A stretch of DNA of 64,000 nucleotides from Chryseobacterium cucumeris (GCF_001593385.1 NZ_LUVZ01000002.1:102055-166054), one strand, 5' to 3'. Counted from the stretch's first letter, positions 18,239 through 28,405 are shown. The notes: generated by a model not told the origin, from the sequence alone. Made by a program: numbers and translations.

Positions 18239-18310
18239 TACCTTAGAGAAATTAATTAATATCACATTTCTGGGATATTGTAACCAGTCAAAAAAACAAA
18301 TATTTTACCT

Positions 18311-18721
18311 ATGAAAAAAATAATTTTACTCAGTACCATGTTCCTTGGATCATTCGTTTTTGCGCAAAAAAGTACTCCTGTTCTCGGAGGTGACAGAGAT
18401 GTTCACGGTTGTATTGGCTCTGCGGGATATACCTATTCCCAATTACGAAATAATTGTATACAGACTTTCAATCAGAAAATAAAACTCAAAGAAGTAAACT
18501 CAGACAAAAGTTATACTTCAATGACGGCAGTTATTTTTAATAAAAGCATGACTAAAGCCGAAGTATTCATTCCGGATGGAGCTGCAAAAAGCATTATTTT
18601 GGATAAGCAGGGAAAAGCAAAAATCTGGAAAAGCGGAGCTCATGTGAAAGACAGCTATGTTTTAACTCCCTATAAAAAGAGTTACCAGATCAAGAAGAAT
18701 GATGAAGTCATTTATCAGTAA
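18311..18721 (+). CDS. Small secreted Cys-containing protein (paralog B)
   Basis: A 136-residue paralog of the preceding gene: same signal peptide style (MKKIILLSTMFLGSFVFAQ), same DVHGCIGSAGYTYSQ and NNCIQTFNQKIKLKEV elements, same ending (YQIKKNDEVIYQ). Divergence is moderate and spread over the protein. The two Cys are conserved. Function unknown; duplication and retention with separate terminators suggest both are used. Confidence 0.75.
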   Translation: MKKIILLSTMFLGSFVFAQKSTPVLGGDRDVHGCIGSAGYTYSQLRNNCIQTFNQKIKLKEVNSDKSYTSMTAVIFNKSMTKAEVFIPDGAAKSIILDKQGKAKIWKSGAHVKDSYVLTPYKKSYQIKKNDEVIYQ

Positions 18722-18741
18722 AATAAAACTTTAAAAATATA

Positions 18742-18768
18742 AAGCCACTCGGAAGAGTGGCTTTTTTG
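18742..18768 (+). terminator. Intrinsic terminator
   Basis: AGCCACTC-GGAA-GAGTGGCT perfect hairpin followed by a T-run. It shares the stem-loop style of the terminator after paralog A, consistent with duplication of gene plus terminator. Confidence 0.85.
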
Positions 18769-18830
18769 TGGCTTGAAATCAATGAATTCAATTGGATTTT
18801 AATGCGACAAGTTTTGTCGTTGTGGATAGA

Positions 18831-18838
18831 TACTTTTG
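18831..18838 (+). promoter_or_regulatory. Promoter -7 box TACTTTTG
   Basis: Exact TAnnTTTG about 145 bases before the T9SS cargo gene; a TTTTG at 18812-18816 is nearby but slightly too close for a standard -33. Confidence 0.45.
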
Positions 18839-18981
18839 CAACATAATAGAATGAAAAATATATCAGAATAAAATGATAAATAGCATGATTAACGGTACCA
18901 CATAAAAGTGACTTTCTATCTTAAAAAGTGTTAAATTCGCGAAGTTTTAAGAAACTAATTACTAACTCAAAAAAACATAGG

Positions 18982-20610
18982 ATGAAAAAATTCTATTTCG
19001 GTGCATTTACTTTATGCACAGCCCTGGGTGTATCTGCTCAGGAAGTGATATGGCAGAAAGATATCCAGTCCTCTACCCAGGATTTTCTAAGCCAGGTCAC
19101 TACAACCATTGATCAGCAGTATCTAATTACAGGAAGCTCTATACAGTCTAAAAGCCAACCGCAAGCAGCCAGCAGCCAAAAGCAAAACTATGGTTACGAT
19201 TTTCATTTGGTAAAACTCAATCAGCAGGGTCAAGAAGTCTGGGAGAAATATTTCTCAGGACAAAACCATGATTATCTGTCAGCCACTGTTACCACTCAGG
19301 ATGGCGGATTTCTTTTGGCAGGAACTTCTTATTCAGGAAAGGGATTGGATAAAAAAGAGGATTCCAAAGGAGGTTCAGATATCTGGCTGATCAGAATCAA
19401 TGAATTTGGAGATGAACTATGGCAGAAAACGTTAGGAAGTTCTTCCGATGAAGAAGCCAGAGCTGTGATTCAAACGACAGATTTAGGATTTTTTGTTGCC
19501 GGAAATGTCCAAAACTCATCAAAAGGCTATGGTTCCAAAGATGTTTTAATTACCCGATTAGACAAAGACGGAAAAGAATTATCACAATTGATTTTAGGTG
19601 GAAAAGGTTTAGACGAAGTAGAAAAGATGATTCCAACGAGAGATGGAGGAGCTTTATTAGGAATTTATTCGAGAAGTTCATCTGTTAAAACGAATAATCA
19701 GCAATCAAAGATCAACACTAATACTTCGACTGATAAACCTGCAACCTATAACCTGTTATCTGCAACCTCAAAGCAGAGCGACAATTTCGGTGAAGGCGAC
19801 TACTGGATTGTCAAGCTGGACAAAAACGGAAAAGTAGAATGGGAAAAGAACTTTGGAGGTAAAGGAGATGATCATATCAGAACGCTGGCATTAACTTCAA
19901 ATGGTTTTATTATTGGCGGAGAATCCAGATCAGAAAGATCAGGTAATAAAACGGTAGGTCTGGAAGAAGGAACAGACCTTTGGCTGATTTCTTTAAATGA
20001 AAGAGGCGATGAGCAGTGGCAAAAATCCTACAATTTCAAGAACCGTGATATCCTGATGGGAATGAGCGTTCTTCATTCAGCAGATGACAAATCTTCCAAA
20101 GGAATTTTATTGGGAGGTTACACTCAGGCAGAAGGAAGAATCCAAGCTGATGATGAAACTTTTTGGATACTGTATCTGGATCAGAATGGCAATGAACAGT
20201 GGAGAAAGCATGTGAATGGTGAATCCAGACAAAAAGAAGAAAGACTTTCTGATTTAAAGCTGAACAGAGACGGCTCCATTATTCTTGCCGGAACCAGCGC
20301 AGAAGAGCTGGGTAAAGAAAACTGGAAAATCGTGAAGCTGGGCGACAAACAGGTTGATCAGCTAATAGAAAAATACGACATTAAAATTTATCCTAACCCT
20401 GTTTCAGATTATGCTTACGTAGAAATAGGTTTTGATTTTAAGGATGCAGATATTCTTTTGTATGATATGAGCGGAAGACAGCTTCAAAGTATAAAAACCA
20501 AAAACAAAGTGACTAAGATTAATACCCAGGCTTTGATTCAGGGAGCTTACTTGATCACTATAAAAACTGATACCAATAAAACTGCAAACGCGAAACTTAT
20601 TAAAAAATGA
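18982..20610 (+). CDS. T9SS cargo protein with repeated propeller-like units and type A sorting domain
   Basis: I start at 18982 (MKKFYFGAFTLCTALGVSAQ, a clear signal peptide); the longer frame adds 18 residues that spoil it. The 542-residue protein has repeats of the form W-x-x-x-G/F...DGGFLLAGTS...D-I-W-L-I-R-I/L-x-x-x-G-D-E-x-W-x-K, at least six, suggesting a beta-propeller. The C-terminal 75 residues (IKIYPNPVSDYAYVEI, LYDMSGRQLQ, GAYLITIKTD, KLIKK) are a type A sorting domain for export by the type IX system. The stop overlaps an ATG of the next frame, and the RHS genes downstream are probably part of one transcription unit. Confidence 0.85.
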   Translation: MKKFYFGAFTLCTALGVSAQEVIWQKDIQSSTQDFLSQVTTTIDQQYLITGSSIQSKSQPQAASSQKQNYGYDFHLVKLNQQGQEVWEKYFSGQNHDYLSATVTTQDGGFLLAGTSYSGKGLDKKEDSKGGSDIWLIRINEFGDELWQKTLGSSSDEEARAVIQTTDLGFFVAGNVQNSSKGYGSKDVLITRLDKDGKELSQLILGGKGLDEVEKMIPTRDGGALLGIYSRSSSVKTNNQQSKINTNTSTDKPATYNLLSATSKQSDNFGEGDYWIVKLDKNGKVEWEKNFGGKGDDHIRTLALTSNGFIIGGESRSERSGNKTVGLEEGTDLWLISLNERGDEQWQKSYNFKNRDILMGMSVLHSADDKSSKGILLGGYTQAEGRIQADDETFWILYLDQNGNEQWRKHVNGESRQKEERLSDLKLNRDGSIILAGTSAEELGKENWKIVKLGDKQVDQLIEKYDIKIYPNPVSDYAYVEIGFDFKDADILLYDMSGRQLQSIKTKNKVTKINTQALIQGAYLITIKTDTNKTANAKLIKK

Positions 20611-20624
20611 CTCCAATAAGAATT

Positions 20625-23600
20625 ATGAAAAATGTTTTAATATTATTTTCTGTAATAGTAATTCAATTAGTTTCATCCCAAGATCGCCCCATGGATGATT
20701 ACAAAATTGCAAAAAATATAAATGTATCTAACAATTATAATACAGGAGAGCCGAATATAGGAGTTCCATTATACAAAGTAGAAACAGGAGGTATTGCAGT
20801 AGCATCCTCTCTAAATTATTCTAATAATTTGATGATTGGAGAACCTTCTATCGTCGGAACTAATTGGAATATCAATTTATTTGGAAAAATTATTGTAAAA
20901 GAATCACGTGCTTACTTAGATCCTATAGTCAGCAAACAAGGTAATGGTTTTTATGCAGTAAATTCAAATAGATGTTTTCTTAATGAAAAAAATACCACTA
21001 TTACAAAAAAGCAAATGCTTGACAATCCTAATACGAGTATTGAGCAGTATTATCCAAATGAATTTTATTTTGAATTTTTGGGTTATAAAGGAACTTTTTT
21101 ATCTGATAATGTAGGTAATATTTTAGTGCAATCCGAAAATGACGAATTCAAAGTCACTTTTAACGGACAAAAATGTTATAACATGTATGCCCCGATTAAT
21201 AATACTCTTCCAGAAATAATTATGGAAGATACCAAGGGCAATAAATTTTATTTTGGTGGAGATTATAACTCTGTTGATATTAACTATGTTAAGAATAAAT
21301 ATCAATATGACAATCTATCGGGTAATTCGACTGCATATACTGTTTATAGGAATATAAATTATTTGAATGCATTTTATTTAAAAAAAGTTGAATTAAGTAA
21401 TGGTAGAACTATCAATGCCTTTTATAGAAGTGGAAATAGGAATCTTTTAGATCCTTTTACAAATGGAGGGTATTATTATGGCAGTGACTACTCTTTTGTA
21501 TTTCCTTCTAAAGCTACATTAGCTGATAATAGTTTGTTTCTTGGTAAGGATATAATTAATAATTATAATACTTACAACAGCTGGAGTACTTCAACAAGTT
21601 TCGGTTTTAGTGAAAATAAAACGGATACATATTATAAGATTGCGATTTTAGATTCAATAAAAATTTCTGACTATGGCAGTGTCAGTTTTTCATATCAGGA
21701 TATAAATAATCAATTGACCAAACCTTTTCTTAAAAAAATTCAAGTAAAAGCTACAAATAATAAGCTAATTAATAATATTGATTTCAGTTATAATGTAAAA
21801 GAAGACAGAGTTTTTTAGAAAAGGCCATAATCAACCAAGAGCAATATTTTTTTGAATATTATACCTATAAGAGTAGCCAGGATAAAATTAATAGTCAAGG
21901 TGGCTTAATTCGTAAATTAATACATCCTACCAATGGCTTCGATTTTTTTGTCTATGAACAAAATACTGCTTCAAAAGTATACGGCTATGATGGAAATAAT
22001 AACTATTTTTTAAATGATATCCAAAATAAGAGTGTACCTGGTCAAAGACTAAAAGAAATTACAACATATGATACAAATGGGAATAATTTCATCAAAAAAA
22101 GGTTTTTTTATAATTATGAAAATGGAAGATCAACAGGAATAACATCACAAGAACGAACATCAGCCCCTATAGGAAGCAGTTCTGATCCTTTAGCTCTATA
22201 TTCGAGCAGTGGAGGTTATTATGAATCATTATATGACGCCGATATTAGTTACAGTAAGGTAATAGAAAAAATAGAAGGTAAAGAAAAAAGCGAATTTTAC
22301 TTTACAGATCTTGCTACAAATCCTGACTCTTTAGATCTAAAAACTTTTTCGTCCAGCACTCCTGCCAGTTATGTGAGTCTTAGAAAGAAATATATTAGCA
22401 AGAGTGCTGAGAGAGGTAAACTATATAGAACAGATAATCAAATTAATGTTAAAAATATATTTTATCCAGGTGATTTATTAAAAGCGTCTAACTGTTATAG
22501 TTCCAATTGTAACTTTATTAATATTGATAAACCAGGTAAGAAGTTGCTTACCTATAAACAGATGGTTGATGACAATATTAACTTACCTATTTTAGTTATT
22601 GAAAAAAATAATTCTAATAAATATACTCTTTCAGAAAGTATTTATAATAGGTTTGAAAACTCTAATAGATATAGATTAGTAACACAACAGGTGAATCAAT
22701 TAAATTCTCATTTTGATGAATCAAATTTTGAAAATGCTGAAGTTTTTGAAACAGAAAAATTTGATCTATATGACAATAAAGAGAATTTAATCCAAACAAC
22801 CCGTAAATCAGGAATACCTATAACTACAATTTGGGGCTATCATCAAACTAAACCTATAGCTATAATTGAAGGAGCTTCCTATTCACAACTTATGCAAATT
22901 TTCAATTTAAATCCCAATGATCCTAATTCTTATAAAGAGCTGGAAATCGTTAAAAAATCCAATTTGGATATTGATGATGTAACCGAAAATGAATTAATTT
23001 CCAATCTAAATATATTTAAAAAGAAATTGGAACCTATGCCCTTTAAAGTTACATTATATGCTTATGATCCGTTAATAGGGGTTAAAACTATTTTTAATTC
23101 TTCAGGGATTAAAGAAAACTATAAGTATGATTCTCAAAATAGACTAGAAAGAATATTTGATAATAATGATAAAATATTAAAAGAATACAAGTATAATTAT
23201 GCTCCTCTGTCAATTCCCCCTATTATCTTTTACAACTCAGAACACAGTAAACCTTTTACCAGAAATAATTGTGGTCAAGGTTATGACAGCGATACATATG
23301 ACTATACAGTCCCTGCAGAAATATATTCATCCACGATAAGCCTATCTGATGCTGAACAAAAAGCATTAGATGATATTAATTCAAATGGTCAAGCAGAAGC
23401 AAATCAAAACTTGCAATGTTTTGCTTCCGAGTGTCCATTTACTCCTATGGGAGGATTATCTTTGACTAAGCCATCAGTAATTTATAATGAAAATTCATAT
23501 TTGGTTCATTTTAGCGCTCTTATTAATACTAATGGTATAGATCCTACATCTTTTAGTTCGGGAGCTGGACGTACACTTGGGCTTATAACGGGAACTTGTA

Positions 23601-23791
23601 GGCCTTCAAGGACTCAAGTGATTACCTTTGATGAACCTTCAGGAGGAATGTTTGGCGATACTCCAGCTAATCGTAGATGGGAGGTAAGAATTGATGCTGT
23701 TGGGAATGTGTCTGCAAAATTAGTATCTGGCACAATTACGAGTTCAAGATATGGATATATAAACTTTAAGTTTCATTTTTCAAAAAACTAA
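20625..23791 (+). pseudogene. RHS-partner (SpvB/TcB-like N-terminal) protein, frameshifted
   Basis: The first frame begins at 20625 (signal MKNVLILFSVIVIQLVSSQ; the ATG at 20607 overlaps the preceding stop) and stops at TAG 21816-21818. The coding pattern continues without interruption in the -1 frame (from about 21815) through RKLIHPTNGFDFFVYEQ and FFYNYENGRSTGITSQ to the stop at 23791. Joining them at the T6 run 21811-21816 gives about 1055 residues. The N-terminus (GEPNIGVPLYKVETGG, then SLNYSN and GTNWNINL) resembles SpvB/TcB-like and Bacteroidota RHS starts; a DUF5977-like unit (EQKALDDINSNGQAEANQN) lies near the end. A single T lost from T7 explains it: mutation, phase variation or sequencing error. 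Confidence 0.75.
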
Positions 23792-23799
23792 ACACAATC

Positions 23800-26700
23800 A
23801 TGAAAAAACTTATAATTCCTGTAGGGGTTCTTATGATGGGAACTGCCCAGGGGCAGCTTACCAATACGGAAAATTATGTCTACTCCAAGACGTATTTGTC
23901 AGATCCTGCACTTGCTAATGTTAAAACCTCTGAAACGGTTCAGTATTTTGACGGACTCGGAAGACCCAAGCAAATCGTTAATGTAAAAGCCTCACCTTTA
24001 GGTCATGATGTTGTGACCCATATCGAATATGATCCGTTTGGAAGACAGGTGAAAGATTATCTTCCTGTTCCCCAGCTTTCTACAGCCAACGGAAGTTACT
24101 ATTCAGGTCCTTTGGGGGTTTATCCAACAACCTATGGCAATGAAAAGATCTATTCAGAGAAGATTCTTGAAAACTCACCTTTAGACCGTATTTTAAGCCA
24201 GAAACAAGTTGGAAACGCTTGGGATAATAAGCCTGTACAATTTGGATATGATGCAAATGCCGATGGTGAGGTTAAAAAATATACCGCCACTTTTAACTAT
24301 ACCACTTTTACTTCCCAACTCACTTTATCCGGTTCCTACGGAGTAGGACAGTTATATAAAAATACAGTTACCGATGAAGATGGCAACCAAAGTATTGAGT
24401 TCAAAAACGGACAGGGTCAGGTGGTATTGGTCAGAAAAGTAATCAGTGCTACAGAAAGTGCCAATACCTATTATGTTTATAATGATTATAATCAGCTGGC
24501 ATATGTAATTCCTCCCAAAGCCTCCGTAGAAGCAGATCCGAATACCGTATTGAATGATTTATGTTATCAATATAAATATGACGGGAGAAATCGTCTGGTA
24601 GAAAAGAAACTGCCTGGTAAAGGCTGGGAATATATGGTGTATAACGCAGCTGATCAGCTTATACTGACTCAGGATACCGAGCTTAAAGGAAAAGGACAAT
24701 GGCTCTTTACCAAATATGACCAGTTTGGAAGAACCATTTACACCGGAATTACCAATAATACTGCCAGCAGGGTATCAATGCAAAACAGTGCCAACGTCAA
24801 TACCGTTTTATATGAAACCAGAACTGCTGCGGCGGGATTTACCTTAAACGGTATGGTGGTATACTATACGAAGCTTTCCACTCCTTCGAATGTTAGCCAG
24901 GTGTTAAGTGTTAATTATTATGACACCTATCCTCCAGGTTCTTCTGCAGTTACCAATGTATTTGCCCAGCCTCTTCTTACGGACAATCCGGCTAATGCAC
25001 AAACGACTAAAGGACTCCTTACCGCTTCCTATATCAAAAATATAGAAGATGATAAATGGACCAGGAACTTTATCTGGTATGATACCAAAGGAAGAAACAT
25101 CGGTTCAAGAAGCAACAACCATTTAGGAGGCTATACTGTGGTAAACAATAAGTTTGATTATACCGGGGTTATCCTTCAGACCAATACCTATCATAAAAGA
25201 CTTGCTGCAGATCCTGAAAAGACCATTGTAGAAAAATTCACCTATGATCCCCAGAACAGGCTTCTGACCCACACTCATCAGGTAGACAGCAATCCCGTTG
25301 AATACCTTGCCCAGAATAAGTATAATGAAATTTCCCAGCTGGAATCCAAGAAAGTAGGAGGAACAGCTGCATCTCCATTACAGACCATTGCTTATCAATA
25401 CAATATCCGGGGCTGGATGACTAAGGTTAATGATCCGGCAAACCTCAATGGAAAATTATTTGGATATGAAATGAAGTATAACAATCCTGTGTATACCAAT
25501 ACGTCAACAGGAAGGTTTAATGGAAATATTGCTGAGATTGATTGGAATATTTCCAGTAATGAAGGGCTGAAAAGATACAATTATCAGTATGATTCTTTAA
25601 ACAGGATGCTGAAAGGAGTGTATTCCGAACCTAATTCTTCTGTAGCCCAGAATAATTATTTTAACGAAGAGCTGAGTTATGATCTCAATGGAAATATTAA
25701 AACCTTAAAAAGATTTTCATTGCCTGTTTCCGGGGGAACTATCGCGGAGAAGATTGATGATCTTGTCTATAATTATCAGAATGGGGACAAAAGTAATACA
25801 CTGGATAAAATTACTCTTCCTTCAGGGGTTATTAACAACCGTTCAGGATACAATGCTTTGCAGGGAACCATGGCCTATAATCTTAATGGAAATATGACAG
25901 ATCATCCTGATAAAAAAATGAAGATCAGTTATAATTACCTGAATTTGCCTAGTTATATTTCAGTTAACGAAGGGTTGATAGGTATTTCCAACACCAGCTA
26001 CACCTACAGGGCAGATGGCATGAAAGTATCTAAATCATACAGTATGAATGGTTCCATAGAAACCAATTATCTAGACGGTTTCCAGTATGATAACAGACAT
26101 GCCTATGATACTTCAGCCTCTCTTTACACCATTCCGGTATTAAAATTTGTACCGACTTCCGAAGGGTATTATGATTTTACGGAAAATAAGTATATTTACA
26201 ATTACACGGATCATTTAGGAAATGTAAGAGTGAGCTATAAGAATAATGGTACTGCACTTGAGGTTATTGATGCCAACAACTATTATCCTTTTGGATTAAA
26301 ACACCAGGAGGGGCTTATTGTGCCTGCTCCTTTTGGAGGAGTTCCTTATAATTACAAGTATAACGGAGAGGAACTACAGGAAAGTGGTATGTATGATTAT
26401 GGAGCTAGATTCTATATGCCGGATATTGGGAGATGGGGAGTTGTTGACCCGTTGGCTGAAAAAATGACAAAACATAGCCCTTATAATTATGCTTTTAGTA
26501 ATCCTATTAATTTTATTGACCCAGATGGAAGAGAAGGTTTAGGCTGGGGATTGAAAAATGGGGTATGGCATTTTGTAGAAGGAATGCAAAAAGGAGATGA
26601 TACGTACAAAAATGGAGGCTATACAAATTTTGCTTCAGACGGTTCAACAATTGAGAGCGGAAGTATTAATGGAGGTCCCTTTGCAGCTGTATATTTAGGA

Positions 26701-27270
26701 TATTCAGCCAGCGATGTTGCTTACAGTGAAAATAATTTCACAAATTGGAATTATCGTCATGGAAATGAATATGATACACGAAATGAAGCTTATCTAGCAT
26801 GGCAATCAAACCCTAATTATTATGTTGGAGAGGATTTTTGGAGTAGAACATTTAGAACAATGGGATTTGCTTTTAGGGAAGCTAAATTAGATATGGCAGA
26901 AGGTCTCACATTTGCTAATGAGGCTAGAGCTGCTAAATTTGCCTTGTCTTCAAAAATTGCAGCAGAAGCAAGTGAACAAGGATTTAAAAGTATTAATAAG
27001 GGAATTAATCCTGAAATTGTAGCTAAATATTTACAACAGATGGAAACTAATTCTTTTACTGAATTTCGAGGAGTGGCAGGATATAAACACGAAGGGATTC
27101 TGTATTTTAACGAAGGAAATCATAAAATGAATGCAGCTATTCAGTATAAAATAAAAACAGGTGATTATAAATATATGGATTTACTTATGAAATATTCTAA
27201 ATTTGATGAAGCAAATCCCTTACAATATCATCAAAGAGTATATAAATTTCCTGTAAAACCATCAAAATAA
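23800..27270 (+). CDS. RHS-repeat protein (DUF6443 type) with variable C-terminal tip
   Basis: A 1156-residue exported protein: signal MKKLIIPVGVLMMGTAQGQ, then the DUF6443 start (VQYFDGLGRPKQIV, EYDPFGRQVKDYLPVPQ), many YD-type repeats, and the RHS core (YNYTDHLGNVRVSYKNNG, YYPFGLKH, YKYNGEELQESGMYDYGARF, GRWGVVDPLAEKM, YAFSNPINFIDPDGRE). After DPDGRE at about residue 910 the sequence changes character and ends in a 240-residue tip, with a FNEGNHKMNAAIQYKI segment near the end that recalls ParB/sulfiredoxin-like (D/E)GxH motifs. In polymorphic toxins this tip is the toxin. It starts 8 bases after the frameshifted partner gene and overlaps the next ORF by one base. Confidence 0.88.
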   Translation: MKKLIIPVGVLMMGTAQGQLTNTENYVYSKTYLSDPALANVKTSETVQYFDGLGRPKQIVNVKASPLGHDVVTHIEYDPFGRQVKDYLPVPQLSTANGSYYSGPLGVYPTTYGNEKIYSEKILENSPLDRILSQKQVGNAWDNKPVQFGYDANADGEVKKYTATFNYTTFTSQLTLSGSYGVGQLYKNTVTDEDGNQSIEFKNGQGQVVLVRKVISATESANTYYVYNDYNQLAYVIPPKASVEADPNTVLNDLCYQYKYDGRNRLVEKKLPGKGWEYMVYNAADQLILTQDTELKGKGQWLFTKYDQFGRTIYTGITNNTASRVSMQNSANVNTVLYETRTAAAGFTLNGMVVYYTKLSTPSNVSQVLSVNYYDTYPPGSSAVTNVFAQPLLTDNPANAQTTKGLLTASYIKNIEDDKWTRNFIWYDTKGRNIGSRSNNHLGGYTVVNNKFDYTGVILQTNTYHKRLAADPEKTIVEKFTYDPQNRLLTHTHQVDSNPVEYLAQNKYNEISQLESKKVGGTAASPLQTIAYQYNIRGWMTKVNDPANLNGKLFGYEMKYNNPVYTNTSTGRFNGNIAEIDWNISSNEGLKRYNYQYDSLNRMLKGVYSEPNSSVAQNNYFNEELSYDLNGNIKTLKRFSLPVSGGTIAEKIDDLVYNYQNGDKSNTLDKITLPSGVINNRSGYNALQGTMAYNLNGNMTDHPDKKMKISYNYLNLPSYISVNEGLIGISNTSYTYRADGMKVSKSYSMNGSIETNYLDGFQYDNRHAYDTSASLYTIPVLKFVPTSEGYYDFTENKYIYNYTDHLGNVRVSYKNNGTALEVIDANNYYPFGLKHQEGLIVPAPFGGVPYNYKYNGEELQESGMYDYGARFYMPDIGRWGVVDPLAEKMTKHSPYNYAFSNPINFIDPDGREGLGWGLKNGVWHFVEGMQKGDDTYKNGGYTNFASDGSTIESGSINGGPFAAVYLGYSASDVAYSENNFTNWNYRHGNEYDTRNEAYLAWQSNPNYYVGEDFWSRTFRTMGFAFREAKLDMAEGLTFANEARAAKFALSSKIAAEASEQGFKSINKGINPEIVAKYLQQMETNSFTEFRGVAGYKHEGILYFNEGNHKMNAAIQYKIKTGDYKYMDLLMKYSKFDEANPLQYHQRVYKFPVKPSK

Positions 27271-27698
27271 TGCATAAAATATCCTTAATAACTCTAAAAG
27301 AAATACAAACTCTAGAAAATAAAAATGATTATATTTTTGTTAATTTTGCTTATCCACATTCTTTGAAAATAGGTTACTTTTATGATGAAATAAAAAAAAG
27401 TGAAAGACATAAATTAATTAAGCTTTTTAATCAATTAACAGGTGTTGAAATTAGAGTAGATGATACTTTGGGCAAATTGCACATAATTTTACTTCAGCTA
27501 TTATTAAATGGAAAGCAAGATAATATTGTTATTAGTACTATCGGTTTCCATATTATATCATTCGAATTTTTAATAAATAATTTTACAAAAATCTTCAATA
27601 ATTTAAATGGTCTTGCAAATAAGAATATAATTATTGTAGAATGCAATATTAACAATCAAGAAGACATTGAATATCTTGAAAAGTATTTTAGTGAATAA
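27270..27698 (+). CDS. Candidate immunity protein for the RHS tip
   Basis: A 142-residue acidic/neutral protein without signal peptide, beginning at an ATG that overlaps the RHS stop (TAATG). It looks alpha/beta with NDYIFVNFAYPHSLKIGYF, a helix pair around LIKLFNQLTGVEIRVDD, and IIIVECNINNQEDIEYLEKYF at the end. I do not recognise a family. Position, size, cytoplasmic location and very A+T-rich coding sequence are what one expects of an immunity gene for a polymorphic toxin; function is inferred from position only. Confidence 0.6.
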   Translation: MHKISLITLKEIQTLENKNDYIFVNFAYPHSLKIGYFYDEIKKSERHKLIKLFNQLTGVEIRVDDTLGKLHIILLQLLLNGKQDNIVISTIGFHIISFEFLINNFTKIFNNLNGLANKNIIIVECNINNQEDIEYLEKYFSE

Positions 27699-27763
27699 TA
27701 TTAAAAGCTGCCTATTTAGATTACCCCATTACCGCACGATTGTATCGTGTGGCAGATAACAAA

Positions 27764-27800
27764 GAAGAGGCTATCTCATTTTTGAGAAAGTCTCTTTTTA
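27764..27800 (+). terminator. Terminator of the RHS/immunity unit
   Basis: Imperfect hairpin GAGGCTATCTCA / TGAGAAAGTCTC followed by five T. A second small hairpin with CCGCACGAT / ATCGTGTGG arms lies just upstream at 27732-27752. Confidence 0.6.
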
Positions 27801-27992
27801 TCTTCATCGTTTAAAGAACTTATATTGCATATATAATGGCATTAATTTAATGTCAATAAATAATCTTTTGTTGTAATTTGAATAAAATAATATGTTATGT
27901 TTTCATATCTGAAAAACATGTATATTGGATCTACCAAATTAAAGCGTAATCCGAAAAGCATATAGAGTAGGAGAAAATCAAAAAATATTACT

Positions 27993-28136
27993 ATGAAAAA
28001 CTTAAGAAAACTTTCAAAAAGAGAATTGAAAACTGTTCAGGGAGGTATCCCAATGTGTCTTGCAGGATACTTCTGGTGCTCACTGGAAAGAAAATGTATC
28101 CCTGTTGGGTCACCATGCGGACTTATTATCGATTAA
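27993..28136 (+). CDS. Double-glycine leader peptide (bacteriocin-like)
   Basis: A 47-codon ORF. The first 18 residues (MKNLRKLSKRELKTVQGG) are a classic double-glycine leader: charged, with LSKRELKxVxGG spacing, as cut by C39-peptidase ABC exporters. The 29-residue core has four Cys (positions 22, 29, 35, 42) with CLAGYFWC and RKCIPVGSPC, suggesting two disulfides or a modified peptide. A strong terminator follows 22 bases later. Bacteroidota carry many such 'bacteriocin-like' peptides. No exporter or modifying enzyme lies in the window. Role could be antibacterial or signalling. Confidence 0.75.
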   Translation: MKNLRKLSKRELKTVQGGIPMCLAGYFWCSLERKCIPVGSPCGLIID

Positions 28137-28157
28137 TTAATTAAAAATAGTAAAACA

Positions 28158-28188
28158 GGCTGTCCCGGAAATGGGATAGCTTTTTTTA
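28158..28188 (+). terminator. Intrinsic terminator of the leader-peptide gene
   Basis: GCTGTCCC and GGGATAGC arms with a short GGAAAT loop, followed by seven T. Confidence 0.8.
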
Positions 28189-28203
28189 TGTGCTCTCACC
28201 AAT

Positions 28204-28405
28204 CGACTTAGGAATCAGGAGCGTAAAGAAAATTTCAATGTAATCCGTTAAAAAATTTTCACTGTCTGAGCATGGGACTTGTTCAGAACCGAAGCAGAAT
28301 CGAATGATCCATGCGAGTTTGGAAATTTTAGGAGTACATTCCAATTTTTAGCGGATGATTCCCGTCTTGAACTTTTGCATACTTTTGTTTCAAGACAAAA
28401 GTATA
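28204..28405. repeat. Structured repeat family, copy 1
   Basis: First of three tandem copies of an about 202 bp unit that runs from CGACTTAGGAATCAGGAGCG to a terminal TACTTTTG...CAAAAGTA hairpin. The middle forms a long imperfect inverted repeat. The spacer after it is partly conserved with that after copy 2, so the tandem period is about 330 bp. Confidence 0.9.
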
